Shown: positions 44,488 to 53,016, counted from the stretch's first letter. The stretch: DNA of 64,000 bases from Aureibaculum algae (GCF_006065315.1 NZ_CP040749.1:2370501-2434500), one strand, 5' to 3'. Numbers and translations are program-made. Notes: generated by a model from the sequence alone, not told the origin.

Positions 44488-44934
44488 TTAAAACATAATA
44501 TTATGGTATATCAATGATTTTAAATCTTTCGGGAGCTCGGTTCTAATATCTTCCAACTCACCTAATGAAATGTATTTACGTAATTCAATAAAAGTATTGA
44601 TAATGTACTGCTCAGCTATTTCGTCAGATTCAAAATCGTATATTGATGTTTTACCGTCAAATTCTCTTATTACATCAATAAACTCAGTTAGGTTTTTTAT
44701 TTTTTATTTTTTTCTAGAAGACCATTTATTAACATAAACAGCCTTTAAAAACATTGGAAATTGGGCTATCAATTGTAAAGATTCCTCCCACGAAATCACT
44801 TCTCGTAATCCGTGTAAAATCGATGATAAAATACGTCCACCTTTTTCAGTATCATTGCCTAATCCCAATTTTTTAGTGTATTCTTTTAAAAAACCATTGG
44901 CTTCTACGGCAAATTGATTAAAATTTAGTGCCAT
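44488..44934 (-). pseudogene. DUF2267 gene with one in-frame stop codon (TAA)
   Basis: Translation from 44934 gives a 76-residue N-terminal half (MALNFNQFAVEANGFLKEY, LQLIAQFPMFLKAVYVNKW, SSRKK) ending at a TAA at 44704-44706. In the same frame, without any shift, 71 more codons follow: KIKNLTEFIDVIREFDGK, EQYIINTFIELRKYISLGE, LEDIRTELPKDLKSL, ending with a real TAA at 44488-44490. Together they form the full-length DUF2267 protein of about 148 residues, whose family shows ordinary residues at the interrupted place (a basic or Gln codon such as AAA or CAA would need one change to make TAA). A true nonsense mutation is the simplest reading; readthrough or a sequencing error are alternatives. 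The first half is 12 bp behind the WG-repeat gene. Confidence 0.8.
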
Positions 44935-44946
44935 AATTTATTTAAT

Positions 44947-45552
44947 TTAAAATTCATGAATATCCCATTTACCATCTGTATTTTTCGTAGCAACCATTCT
45001 AGGTGCAATAAATTTAGACTCAAAACAAGGTAAATTTTTGTCTTTAAGTTGAGAAAGGTTACACTTTCGAGGATTATAAAGATATTTTACTATTTTACCA
45101 GAGGTGTCAATTATATATTCTTCTAGAATGTGACTAACTACATTAACACCTAAAAAAGGGTTTTTGCCTACTACATATTTTTCATAATTAACTATAATTG
45201 CATAACCATCTATAAAATTAGATGTTTTTACAAATTCAGGAGCAATCACTTCTTTTCCAGTTTTATCTATAAACCCGTAGAATTCAACGCCATCTACTAT
45301 TTTTTTAATCATACATCTTTCTTCTTTAAAAAGAGGATATTCTTCATTATTATCACCAATACTAGAGACAATATCATCTCTATAATCAATAATTTTTTCT
45401 CCTTTTTCATTAATAAAAGCCCATTGATTGTCTTTTTTAATGGCTGCCAATCCTTCGTGGAAAGGTGCTATTTCGTCAACTCCTTCTATAATTTGTGAAA
45501 ACCCTGTTGCACAAAAAATAAAACTCAATACAAATACAAATAATTTTCTCAT
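44947..45552 (-). CDS. Secreted WG-repeat protein
   Basis: A 201-residue protein with signal peptide MRKLFVFVLSFIFCATGFSQ. WG-type repeats, beta hairpin units with an aromatic-Gly core, are visible: LAAIKKDNQWAFINEKGEKII, FYGFIDKTGKEVIAPEF and YIIDTSGKIVKYL. WG proteins are thought to bind peptidoglycan or act as periplasmic structural proteins; the role is not settled. It is the first gene of the minus-strand operon behind box E, about 24 bp after the expected start of transcription. Confidence 0.82.
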   Translation of the reverse strand: MRKLFVFVLSFIFCATGFSQIIEGVDEIAPFHEGLAAIKKDNQWAFINEKGEKIIDYRDDIVSSIGDNNEEYPLFKEERCMIKKIVDGVEFYGFIDKTGKEVIAPEFVKTSNFIDGYAIIVNYEKYVVGKNPFLGVNVVSHILEEYIIDTSGKIVKYLYNPRKCNLSQLKDKNLPCFESKFIAPRMVATKNTDGKWDIHEF

Positions 45553-45580
45553 GATTTTAGATTTTTATGGTTGTTTATAG

Positions 45581-45624
45581 CAAAGTTATTTTTTAATCAT
45601 TGATCATAAAATGACCTTCATCAG
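45581..45624 (-). promoter_or_regulatory. CRP/FNR-type box E with -7 element (WG to phosphoribosyltransferase operon)
   Basis: Read on the minus strand: CTGAT-GAAG-GTCAT beginning at 45624, and a perfect -7 element TAACTTTG beginning at 45588, exactly 36 bp later. It faces the WG-repeat, DUF2267, hydrolase and phosphoribosyltransferase genes, which run with gaps of 4 to 19 bp. Confidence 0.75.
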
Positions 45625-45775
45625 TTTAAACGAGCGACTGACTAATATTTCAATGAATATTAAATAGAACTTTTTAATTAAAGCACTTAAACTTGTTTAG
45701 GATAGCAATCAATTTTTATAAGATGTTAAAGGCAAAGATTGGCCTATTAATAAATAGAAATAAATTGGAATGAAA

Positions 45776-45819
45776 CTGATCTACATCATTTCATTTTAAT
45801 TAGGTTGGATTTACTTTTA
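45776..45819 (+). promoter_or_regulatory. CRP/FNR-type box F with -7 element (hsp20)
   Basis: CTGAT-CTAC-ATCAT at 45776-45789, -7 element TACTTTTA (7 of 8) at 45812-45819, 36 bp from the box start. It faces the Hsp20 gene at 45887. Confidence 0.7.
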
Positions 45820-45886
45820 TATTAAGATAAAAAACAGTGAACTGGGATTAAACCAGTTTAATTTATTAATTCTAAATTTTGATATT

Positions 45887-46327
45887 ATGGCACTTATTAA
45901 ATTTAACGAACGGTTTCCATTAAGTACTTCTGTATTTAATAATTTTTTGAATACTGACGATTTTTTTAATGATGATTTCTTTGCAAAAGACAGTTTAAGA
46001 CCTGCAATGAACGTTAAAGAAAATCAAAATGACTTCGAAGTTGAATTGGCAGCTCCTGGCTTTGCCAAAGAAGATTTTGAAGTAACTATCGATAATAACG
46101 GACTTCATATTTCCGCTGATAAAAAAGAAGAAAATGAGGAAAAAGAAGAAGGTTATTTACGTAAAGAATTTAGCTATAAATCTTTTAAAAGATCATTACG
46201 ACTACCAGAAAATGTAAACCTTGATAAAAAGGTTAAGGCCAATTACAAAAATGGAGTTTTAAAAATGAATTTATTAAAAAAGGAAGAAGCTAAAGTGTTA
46301 CCTAAAAAGGTAATTGAGGTGAGTTAA
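45887..46327 (+). CDS. Hsp20/alpha-crystallin family small heat shock protein
   Basis: A 146-residue ATP-independent holdase chaperone. Opening MALIKFNERFPLSTS, then the N-terminal variable part and the alpha-crystallin domain (about 42-146): RPAMNVKENQNDFEVELAAPGF, EVTIDNNGLHISADKK, FSYKSFKRSLRLPENV and the ANYKNGVLKMNLLKKEE strand with the typical C-terminal I-x-V like tail KKVIEVS. Box F 98 bp upstream. A weak terminator follows at about 46345. Confidence 0.93.
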   Translation: MALIKFNERFPLSTSVFNNFLNTDDFFNDDFFAKDSLRPAMNVKENQNDFEVELAAPGFAKEDFEVTIDNNGLHISADKKEENEEKEEGYLRKEFSYKSFKRSLRLPENVNLDKKVKANYKNGVLKMNLLKKEEAKVLPKKVIEVS

Positions 46328-46344
46328 TTATTTTGTAATAAGGG

Positions 46345-46376
46345 AGGGAGGTGAAAATTCTTTCCTCCTTATTTTG
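46345..46376 (+). terminator. Weak terminator-like hairpin after hsp20
   Basis: AGGGAGG (46345-46351) / CCTCCTT (46364-46370), seven pairs with one G-T, twelve-base loop, followed by ATTTTG. Some readthrough to the gene at 46487 is possible. Confidence 0.5.
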
Positions 46377-46486
46377 TAAAAATATATTAATTATAAAAAA
46401 TCAATCAATGAAATGTCAATTTATTAACTTTAAATAATTTGATATAGAATTTATGGTATTATACTTAACTAATAAAAAATAAACTC

Positions 46487-46924
46487 ATGAAAGCTAGAAT
46501 AAAAAAGCAATGGTATGGCAGACAAAAAAGTGTTGAAGAGTTACACAGTGATTGTAAATTTTGGTTGTCTGAAATAGATTTTATAAAAGATGAAATTAAT
46601 TTTTTGGAACATTTGTTTGGTTTAAATTATATCGATTTTTTAGAAGCAGGTTTTGAAGAAAAAGTAGAAAAGTTGATAAAAAAAATAAAAGAGGAAAAAA
46701 ATGCAGTTAATAAGATGTATCCTTTGATACAAGACCATAATAATATTTTGGCTGATTTAATGGAATCGAAAAGTGCAGAAAATAATCCCACTTATTTAGA
46801 AAGTCATTTAAAATTAGAAAAATTGATGGACCTGTATTTCGAGAAATTTAAGTCCATAAAAAAAGAGATTTTTAAGGTTGTCGAAGAGGTAACTAAAAGG
46901 AAAGAAATGAAAAAATTGGTATAA
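46487..46924 (+). CDS. Helical protein of unknown family, paralogue of 40769
   Basis: A 145-residue helical, Lys/Glu-rich protein. Its start MKARIKKQWYGRQKSVEELHSDCKFWLSEIDF resembles the protein at 40769 (see there), with conserved spacing of the K/R-Q/D-K-S-x-(D/E)-E-L-H motif, a W about ten residues later, and an acidic-Phe pair. The rest is a coiled coil (EEKVEKLIKKIKEEKNAVNKMY). It lies 160 bp behind hsp20 on the same strand. No named family was recognised. Confidence 0.72.
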   Translation: MKARIKKQWYGRQKSVEELHSDCKFWLSEIDFIKDEINFLEHLFGLNYIDFLEAGFEEKVEKLIKKIKEEKNAVNKMYPLIQDHNNILADLMESKSAENNPTYLESHLKLEKLMDLYFEKFKSIKKEIFKVVEEVTKRKEMKKLV

Positions 46925-47300
46925 ATAAATCAGATGAAATAGTAAATAAGAAAAATTGACTATTTATTTTCAGTTTTTGATGAATAGATTAGACATGATT
47001 ATTGTTACGATTCTTGAAATTAAAAATCATAATAAAAATTTATATCTTATTTTTAAGTAGGTATTTTTCCTCTTAAAACGTTTTGCAGTATAGAATTTTA
47101 AATAGTGTTATATTAATATGCACTATTTATTAATAAAAAGAGCTTCACTAAAATATTCTTGGCCACCCGTACAAAAACGACAATTTAAATAAAATTTTTC
47201 CTTGTTAAATTTTATTGAATAGAATTATTGAACCTTAGAAATCAGATGTTTTAATCTCAATCTTTCCTTTTTTTCATATAATAAACCTAACTAAATTCAA
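46925..47300. other. Intergenic region without a gene
   Basis: Very AT-rich. One inverted repeat AAATAGTG (47100-47107) / CACTATTT (47121-47128) with a 13-base spacer and no T-run. Nothing else is recognised until the promoter at 47301. Confidence 0.45.
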
Positions 47301-47308
47301 TAAATTTG
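47301..47308 (+). promoter_or_regulatory. -7 element TAAATTTG before the TTG-start gene
   Basis: A perfect TAnnTTTG match 20 bp before the TTG at 47328. It sets the transcription start at about 47311-47315 and so excludes starts further upstream for this gene. Confidence 0.55.
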
Positions 47309-47327
47309 TACATATAAATGCTATAAA

Positions 47328-47888
47328 TTGAAAAACTTACCGTTAACTTCAAAAGACGAATTAACTAATCAAATAAAAAATTCAGGTGTAAAAACGTGGA
47401 GAGACCTAATAGATACCGTTAAAAGGATAAAGTACGGCAGAACTTCTAAAAGATCAGATTTAAATTTAGTTTGGACTGAACAAAAAGGTACTTGTAGTTC
47501 AAAACATGCTTTTTTAAAAAAAGTGGCTGATTTAAATCATATTCCAAATGTAAAACTAATGTTGTGCATGTTTAAAATGAATACGACAAACACGCCTAGT
47601 ATTGGTGATGCCTTAGATGGTCAACCTATCACTTATAATCCGGAAGCTCATTGCTATTTGAGCATCGAAGACGAGAATATTGATATCACAAGTTCTGAAT
47701 CTTCATTTGCCAAAATTAAAGATGATATAATCGAGCAAATTGAAATTGAACCGGAACAGGTATTTCAATTTAAAGTAGCTTATCATAAGGATTTTCTAAA
47801 AAATTGGATTTTAAAAGAAAAATGCCACCTCAGTTTTGATCAAGTTTGGAGTATTAGAGAAAAATGTATTGAAAACATGAGTAAATAG
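47328..47888 (+). CDS. Transglutaminase-like protein, TTG start
   Basis: A 186-residue cytosolic protein. I see a possible papain-like triad: Cys in GTCSSKHAFL, His in NPEAHCYLSI and Asp in NIDITSSES, with the order and spacing of transglutaminase-like proteins. No named subfamily is recognised. The start is the TTG at 47328 (MKNLPLTSKDE); the next in-frame Met is well inside the fold and the promoter at 47301 supports the TTG. The gene ends 4 bp from the stop of the convergent methyltransferase gene. Confidence 0.65.
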   Translation: MKNLPLTSKDELTNQIKNSGVKTWRDLIDTVKRIKYGRTSKRSDLNLVWTEQKGTCSSKHAFLKKVADLNHIPNVKLMLCMFKMNTTNTPSIGDALDGQPITYNPEAHCYLSIEDENIDITSSESSFAKIKDDIIEQIEIEPEQVFQFKVAYHKDFLKNWILKEKCHLSFDQVWSIREKCIENMSK

Positions 47889-47892
47889 GGGG

Positions 47893-49056
47893 TTAGTCCT
47901 TCATATATTTTCCCTTCTTACTTCCTTCATACATTTCATACATTACCAATCTACAATCTAATTTACCGTTAAAAACCTTAATTTTTTTAGAGGTTCTTAA
48001 TCCTACACTTTTTAATCCATTTTCAAAATCAGAAGTAATGAGCCATGCATTTGTACCAGGGTAACCTCGTTTCAATGTATTTCCAATTTCTTTATAGAAT
48101 ACTGGGACATCAATTTCTAAACGTTCACCATATGGTGGATTAAATAAGACAATGGTTTTTCCTTCTATTTCTTTTTCTGTTCTAAAGAAATTTTGTTCTT
48201 CTATGGTGATAAACTCCTCTAAATTGGCATTTTCAATATTGTCTTGAGCCTTGTATATAGCGGATGGAGATTTATCATAACCAATAATTTTTGCTGTAGA
48301 TTCTCGCGTTTTTTTAAGTAACGAATTCCGAATAACATCGAACAAATCAGGGTCAAAGTCGCTCCATTTTTCAAAGCCAAATTCTCTTCGGTTAATGTTT
48401 GCCGGAATATTATTCGCAATCATCGCTGCTTCAATTAAAATAGTACCACTACCACACATGGGGTCAATAAAATGTTGTGTACCATCATAACCTGACATTA
48501 ATACTAAGCCTGCAGCTAAGACTTCATTTATTGGAGCAATGTTTGTAGCACTTCTGTAACCTCTTTTATGTAATGAATCTCCAGAGCTGTCTAATGAGAC
48601 GGTACAATCTCTATTGTGAATATGAATATTAATCTGTAAATCTGGATGATCTAAATCTATATTGGGACGTGATCCGACTTTATCTCTAAAATAATCAACA
48701 ATTGCATCTTTTGTTTTTAAAGAAACATAATGTGAATTGGTGAAATTATCAGCATTGGCAACTGCATCAACTGCAAAAGTACCATTCACGTTAATATAAT
48801 TATCCCATTTTATGGTTTGTATTTGATCATATAAATCGTGTTCATTATTAACTTTAAACTGTCGTATTGGTTTTAAGATTCTTACTGCGGTTCTTAATGC
48901 CAAATTTGCCTTATACATAAAACCTTTATCACCAGAAAAAGTAACGTTTCGTATGCCTATTTTGACGTCCATTGCACCAAGGTTACGCAACTCTTTTGCA
49001 AGTATTTCTTCAAAGCCAAATAAGGTTTTGGCTAACATTTTAAAATTTTCGTTCAT
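47893..49056 (-). CDS. THUMP-domain class I RNA methyltransferase (RlmL/YpsC-like)
   Basis: A 387-residue enzyme. Residues about 1-165 are an N-terminal ferredoxin-like plus THUMP RNA-binding region (FEEILAKELRNLGA, LRTAVRILKPI, and RDCTVSLDSSGDSLHKRGYR). About 170-380 is the SAM-dependent domain with DPMCGSGTILIEAAMIANN, IGYDKSPSAIYKAQDNIENA and the catalytic NPPYGERL. Relatives such as E. coli RlmL and B. subtilis YpsC methylate guanine N2 in 23S rRNA; here the single-domain type is like YpsC. It stands alone. Confidence 0.9.
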   Translation of the reverse strand: MNENFKMLAKTLFGFEEILAKELRNLGAMDVKIGIRNVTFSGDKGFMYKANLALRTAVRILKPIRQFKVNNEHDLYDQIQTIKWDNYINVNGTFAVDAVANADNFTNSHYVSLKTKDAIVDYFRDKVGSRPNIDLDHPDLQINIHIHNRDCTVSLDSSGDSLHKRGYRSATNIAPINEVLAAGLVLMSGYDGTQHFIDPMCGSGTILIEAAMIANNIPANINRREFGFEKWSDFDPDLFDVIRNSLLKKTRESTAKIIGYDKSPSAIYKAQDNIENANLEEFITIEEQNFFRTEKEIEGKTIVLFNPPYGERLEIDVPVFYKEIGNTLKRGYPGTNAWLITSDFENGLKSVGLRTSKKIKVFNGKLDCRLVMYEMYEGSKKGKYMKD

Positions 49057-49317
49057 TCTATTAGATCTATTAAATAACTAAACCTCTGTTTAACAGTGAT
49101 TTAGTAGTTTTGTGAATAGCAGTATTTAATGATTAACATTTATTACAGCCCAAAAATACATTTATTAAAATAGTTAACCTTATTTATTGAGTTATTCTGT
49201 TTATAAACTTTATGAATTATTGGTATCGTAATTCTATTTTATTAAAAGACTATTCGCTTGGATTAGAGTGCATATTTGTTAAGTTATAGACTAGAATATT
49301 AAATAAAACAAATTTAA

Positions 49318-50127
49318 ATGAAAGTATTAGTTATTGGAGCAGGGAATATGGGTTTAACCTATGCAGAAGGAATGTCTAAATCAAAAATGCTTAAGAAAAA
49401 TCAAATTATGATTTTGGACAACTCCAAAGAAAAATTAGAGGAACTACATCAAATTTCACATTTTGATGCTTATAAAAATTTGGAAGATTGTGTGCCAGAA
49501 GCTGATATTATTTTTATCGCTGTAAAGCCATATCACGCTGAAGAGCTTTTTGGTAGAATGGCTACGCTAGTAAAACCAGAACAAATAATTATATCAATTA
49601 TGGCGGGGGTAACCATTGATACCATAAAAAAACTTACGGGACTAGAAAAAATAGTGAGAGCAATGCCAAATTTACCTGCACAAGTAGGTAAAGGCTTAAC
49701 TTCTTATGTCACCTCTAAAAGCGTTTCTAGAATAGAACGCCTTACAGTTGAGAGTCTACTAGACTCCACAGGCAAATCCATTTTAGTAAGTAACGAGAAA
49801 TTTATTGATGCTTCTACTGGGATATCAGGTAGTGGTCCTGCTTACGTATTTTACTTTATGCAAAGTATGACTGAAGCCGCTTTACAAATGGGGTTTTCAG
49901 AAAGTGTTTCTAAAGTGTTAGTAAGTCAGACTTTTACGGGTGCTGTTGAACTTTTTAATCAATCTTCGCTATCTGCAAATTCTTGGATGCAAAAAGTGGC
50001 TTCCAAAGGAGGTACAACAAGAGCTGCTTTAGATTCGATGGAAGATAATAATGTAAATGAATTGATAAAAGAAGCAGCATATGCCGCTTTTAATCGTGCC
50101 ATTGAAATGGGAAAGGAAAATAAATAA
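49318..50127 (+). CDS. proC: Pyrroline-5-carboxylate reductase
   Basis: Last step of proline synthesis: reduces pyrroline-5-carboxylate with NAD(P)H. The 269 residues hold the N-terminal Rossmann motif IGAGNMGLTYAEG, the IMAGVTIDTI and VRAMPNLPAQVGKG segments, and the C-terminal helical dimer part with TGISGSGPAYVFYFMQSM and ASKGGTTRAALDSM. It is the first gene of a proC-proB-proA-ablB cluster, 5 bp before proB, so all steps from glutamate are made from one transcript. Confidence 0.95.
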   Translation: MKVLVIGAGNMGLTYAEGMSKSKMLKKNQIMILDNSKEKLEELHQISHFDAYKNLEDCVPEADIIFIAVKPYHAEELFGRMATLVKPEQIIISIMAGVTIDTIKKLTGLEKIVRAMPNLPAQVGKGLTSYVTSKSVSRIERLTVESLLDSTGKSILVSNEKFIDASTGISGSGPAYVFYFMQSMTEAALQMGFSESVSKVLVSQTFTGAVELFNQSSLSANSWMQKVASKGGTTRAALDSMEDNNVNELIKEAAYAAFNRAIEMGKENK

Positions 50128-50131
50128 AAAT

Positions 50132-50920
50132 ATGTATAAACAGAGAATAGTAATTAAGGTTGGTACAAATGTAATGACCAACAAGGATAATAGAATTGTG
50201 AGACCTGTATTACGAAGACTGGTTAGTCAAATTGCTGAACTGTATGAGCGTAATATTATTTGCGTTCTGGTATCATCAGGTTCCGTAATCGCGGGTAAAG
50301 AAATTTTAGGAAAATCAAAAATTAAGGATAAAACGCAACGGCGACAAGTATATTCCGCCATTGGTCAACCTAGAATGATGCGGTTGTACTATAATATTTT
50401 TCAAGATTATGGAATGAAGTGTGCACAGGTATTACCCACCAAGCGTGATTTTAACCCAGGTGTGCATCGTGAAAATATGATTAAATGTTGTGAAGGTTTG
50501 TTATCTGAAGGCGTTATACCAATTGCGAATGAAGATGACGCCGTTTCGGTAACAATGTCTATGTTTTCCGATAATGACGAATTGGCTAGTTTGGTGGCTC
50601 AATTATTAAATGCCGATAAGCTAATTATATTAACAGATATTGATGGCTTGTATAATGGACATCCTGATTCTGAAAAAAGTGAACTTATTGAAAATGTAGG
50701 TGTACAAGAAAATGTTAATAGATACATCAAAGAAAGTAATAAAGGGGAAGCCGAAGGTCGCGGTGGAATGGGCTCAAAACTCGATTATGCTCAAGAGGCG
50801 GCAGCAAATAATATACCCACGTATATCGCCAATGGTAAAAAAGATAATACCATCATTGATATCATTGATGGCAAAAATGTGGGTACTAAAGTGGCTAAAA
50901 TTAAAACACTTCAACATTAA
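50132..50920 (+). CDS. proB: Glutamate 5-kinase
   Basis: First and committed step of proline synthesis: phosphorylates glutamate. A 263-residue amino acid kinase fold (VIKVGTNVMTNKDNRIV, VLVSSGSVIAGKEILG, PIANEDDAVSV, and LIILTDIDGLYNGHP) without the C-terminal PUA domain, the short form. I start at the ATG at 50132 (MYKQRIVIKVG), 5 bp after the proC stop; an in-frame ATG at 50081 would overlap proC and add 17 residues outside the family pattern. The late GGMGSKLDYAQEAA fits the family. Confidence 0.95.
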   Translation: MYKQRIVIKVGTNVMTNKDNRIVRPVLRRLVSQIAELYERNIICVLVSSGSVIAGKEILGKSKIKDKTQRRQVYSAIGQPRMMRLYYNIFQDYGMKCAQVLPTKRDFNPGVHRENMIKCCEGLLSEGVIPIANEDDAVSVTMSMFSDNDELASLVAQLLNADKLIILTDIDGLYNGHPDSEKSELIENVGVQENVNRYIKESNKGEAEGRGGMGSKLDYAQEAAANNIPTYIANGKKDNTIIDIIDGKNVGTKVAKIKTLQH

Positions 50921-50942
50921 TAAATTTAGAAAAATTATATAC

Positions 50943-52142
50943 ATGAAATTATTAGAAACAGATATAAAAAATAAGGTACTGAATTCAATGATGGTCATAT
51001 TAGATGAAAATCGTGAAGATTTAATAGTAGCGAATAAAAAGGATTTAGAAGCTTTTCAAAAAGAAGATCAGGCAATGTATGATAGGTTGATTGTAAATTC
51101 TAAAAAAATTGATGGAATGATACAAGCTATCAAAGAAGTAGAAGCTCAAGAAGACCCTGTAAATCAGGTGATTTCAAATAATGTTCTAGAAAACGGATTA
51201 AAAATTGTAAATAAAACGGCACCGTTTGGTACGATTATGATTATCTATGAATCTCGGCCAGATGTAACTGTTGAAGCAAGTATACTTGCTTTTAAAGCAA
51301 ATAGTAAAATTTTGCTAAAAGGTGGTAAAGAAGCCATACAGAGTAATACGGTATTAGTCAATTTTTGGCATAAAGCCTTAAAAGAGAGTAATTTACCTGC
51401 TGATTATGTTCAGTTGTTGAATATGGATAGAGTAGCCACTCAGAAATTTTTAAAAAATCCGACTGAGAAATTAGATCTAATTGTTCCCCGTGGTGGAGAA
51501 AAATTAATTGCCTTTGTTAAGGAACATGCTAAGTGCCCTGTACTTATTAGTGGGAGAGGTAATAATTTTTTATATGTTGATGAAAATGCCGATTGGCAAA
51601 TGAGTCTAAAAGTAATACTTAATGCAAAAATGGATAAAATTTCTGCCTGCAACGCCCTAGATAAAATATTAATTAACAGGAAAATTAAAAATTACAATGA
51701 AAAATTGCACGAATTACAACGTGTTTTATCGGATAACAATATTGACATTCTAGTTGATGAGAAAATCAATGAAGTTTTAATTAATGAAACATTAATTCAG
51801 GAAGATGCAATTTGGTATGAAGAGTTTTTGTCTATGAAATGTTGTATTGGTGAAGTTGAAACACCGAAAGAAGCAATCTGTAAGATTAATAAATATTCAG
51901 GAGGTCATTCTGCATCAATTATTACAAGTAATGACAAAACTGCATTAGATTTTATGCAACAGGTAGATAGTGCAGCGGTCTATCAAAATGCATCTACTCG
52001 ATTTACTGATGGTGGTAAAATGGGGGTTGGTGCTGAATTAGCAATCAGTACTGATAAATTGCACCATAGAGGTCCTCTAGGTCTAAAACAGCTGGTAACA
52101 AATAAGTATTATATGTTTGGTGATGGTCAAATAAGAGAATGA
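50943..52142 (+). CDS. proA: Glutamate-5-semialdehyde dehydrogenase (gamma-glutamyl phosphate reductase)
   Basis: Second step of proline synthesis: reduces gamma-glutamyl phosphate with NADPH. A 399-residue aldehyde dehydrogenase fold with FGTIMIIYESRPDVTVEA, LLKGGKEAIQSN, LIVPRGGEKLIAFV, the catalytic Cys in KISACNALDKIL and FTDGGKMGVGAELAIST. Start is the ATG at 50943; a longer in-frame start at 50700 would overlap proB by 221 bp. It overlaps the next gene by ATGA, a sign of coupled translation. Confidence 0.95.
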   Translation: MKLLETDIKNKVLNSMMVILDENREDLIVANKKDLEAFQKEDQAMYDRLIVNSKKIDGMIQAIKEVEAQEDPVNQVISNNVLENGLKIVNKTAPFGTIMIIYESRPDVTVEASILAFKANSKILLKGGKEAIQSNTVLVNFWHKALKESNLPADYVQLLNMDRVATQKFLKNPTEKLDLIVPRGGEKLIAFVKEHAKCPVLISGRGNNFLYVDENADWQMSLKVILNAKMDKISACNALDKILINRKIKNYNEKLHELQRVLSDNNIDILVDEKINEVLINETLIQEDAIWYEEFLSMKCCIGEVETPKEAICKINKYSGGHSASIITSNDKTALDFMQQVDSAAVYQNASTRFTDGGKMGVGAELAISTDKLHHRGPLGLKQLVTNKYYMFGDGQIRE

Positions 52143-53005
52143 AAATGAAAATAAATAGAATGAATTTTGATATTCTCGAAGAAATTGAAGGAACACTTAT
52201 CCATCATGGTCCAGTAAATAACAGGGTTTACTTTATGGATTTTAAATATAATGATTTTGATAAAATCATTACGAATGTAAACCGATTAGCAAATAAGAAG
52301 AAGTACGATAAAATTATTGGCAAGGTACCAGAAAGTGGATTACAACAATTTCTAGTGAAGGGTTTTAAGGTTGAGGCAAAAATTCCAAATTTATTTAAAG
52401 ATGCTACAGGATACTTTATTTCTGAATATTTGAATAAAAAGCGAGAATATTGCAGTCTGAATACAGTGAAAATAATTGAATCCGTAAAAAAAATTGCGTT
52501 AGCAGCTACTTTAGATAATCAAAATGAGAGCTTGCCTTTAGCATATGATTTAAGAAAATTGAAATCAAAAGATTTAGAAAGATTGAGTGATTTAAATAAA
52601 TTATCTTTTAAAACCTATGCTTTTCCTATATGTGAAATAGAATATCTTAAAGAATGTTTACAAAATAATTATGAGTTTTATGGAGCTTATAAAGACTCAA
52701 AATTAGTGATTTCTGCTATGGTGAAAATTGATAAGAAAGAATCTAATGCAGAAGTTATTGATTTTGCCATACACCCTAATTATAGAGGGCAAAATTTATC
52801 GTTTTATGTCATGAACAAAATAAAAGAAGCGATTATTGAAAAAGGATTAAATACATTATATGCTATGGTAAGATCAACTTCTTATGGATTGAACATAACT
52901 TTTGCAAAACAAGGTTTTATTCCGGGAGGTACATTAATTAACAATACGTTGGTAGAAAACTCCCTTGAAAATATGAATGTTTGGTATTTAAATTTAAATA
53001 AATAA
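52139..53005 (+). CDS. ablB: Beta-lysine N-acetyltransferase-like protein (AblB family)
   Basis: A 288-residue GNAT enzyme with the AblB layout: an N-terminal part (GTLIHHGPVNNRVYFMDF, YDKIIGKVPESGLQQFLVKGF, FKDATGYFISEYL) and a C-terminal acetyltransferase fold with DFAIHPNYRGQNLSFYVMNK as the acetyl-CoA binding motif and LNITFAKQGFIPGGTLINN. AblB acetylates beta-lysine to the compatible solute N-epsilon-acetyl-beta-lysine. Its usual partner, lysine 2,3-aminomutase (AblA), is not in the window. Here it overlaps proA (ATGA), so it would be made with proline biosynthesis, a strong hint of an osmolyte operon. Confidence 0.82.
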   Translation: MKMKINRMNFDILEEIEGTLIHHGPVNNRVYFMDFKYNDFDKIITNVNRLANKKKYDKIIGKVPESGLQQFLVKGFKVEAKIPNLFKDATGYFISEYLNKKREYCSLNTVKIIESVKKIALAATLDNQNESLPLAYDLRKLKSKDLERLSDLNKLSFKTYAFPICEIEYLKECLQNNYEFYGAYKDSKLVISAMVKIDKKESNAEVIDFAIHPNYRGQNLSFYVMNKIKEAIIEKGLNTLYAMVRSTSYGLNITFAKQGFIPGGTLINNTLVENSLENMNVWYLNLNK

Positions 53006-53016
53006 AATTATAAAAT

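Noticed and set aside
50700..50942. N-terminal extension of proA by 81 codons
   Set aside because: It overlaps proB in another frame and the family begins near the ATG at 50943; the extension is a shadow.
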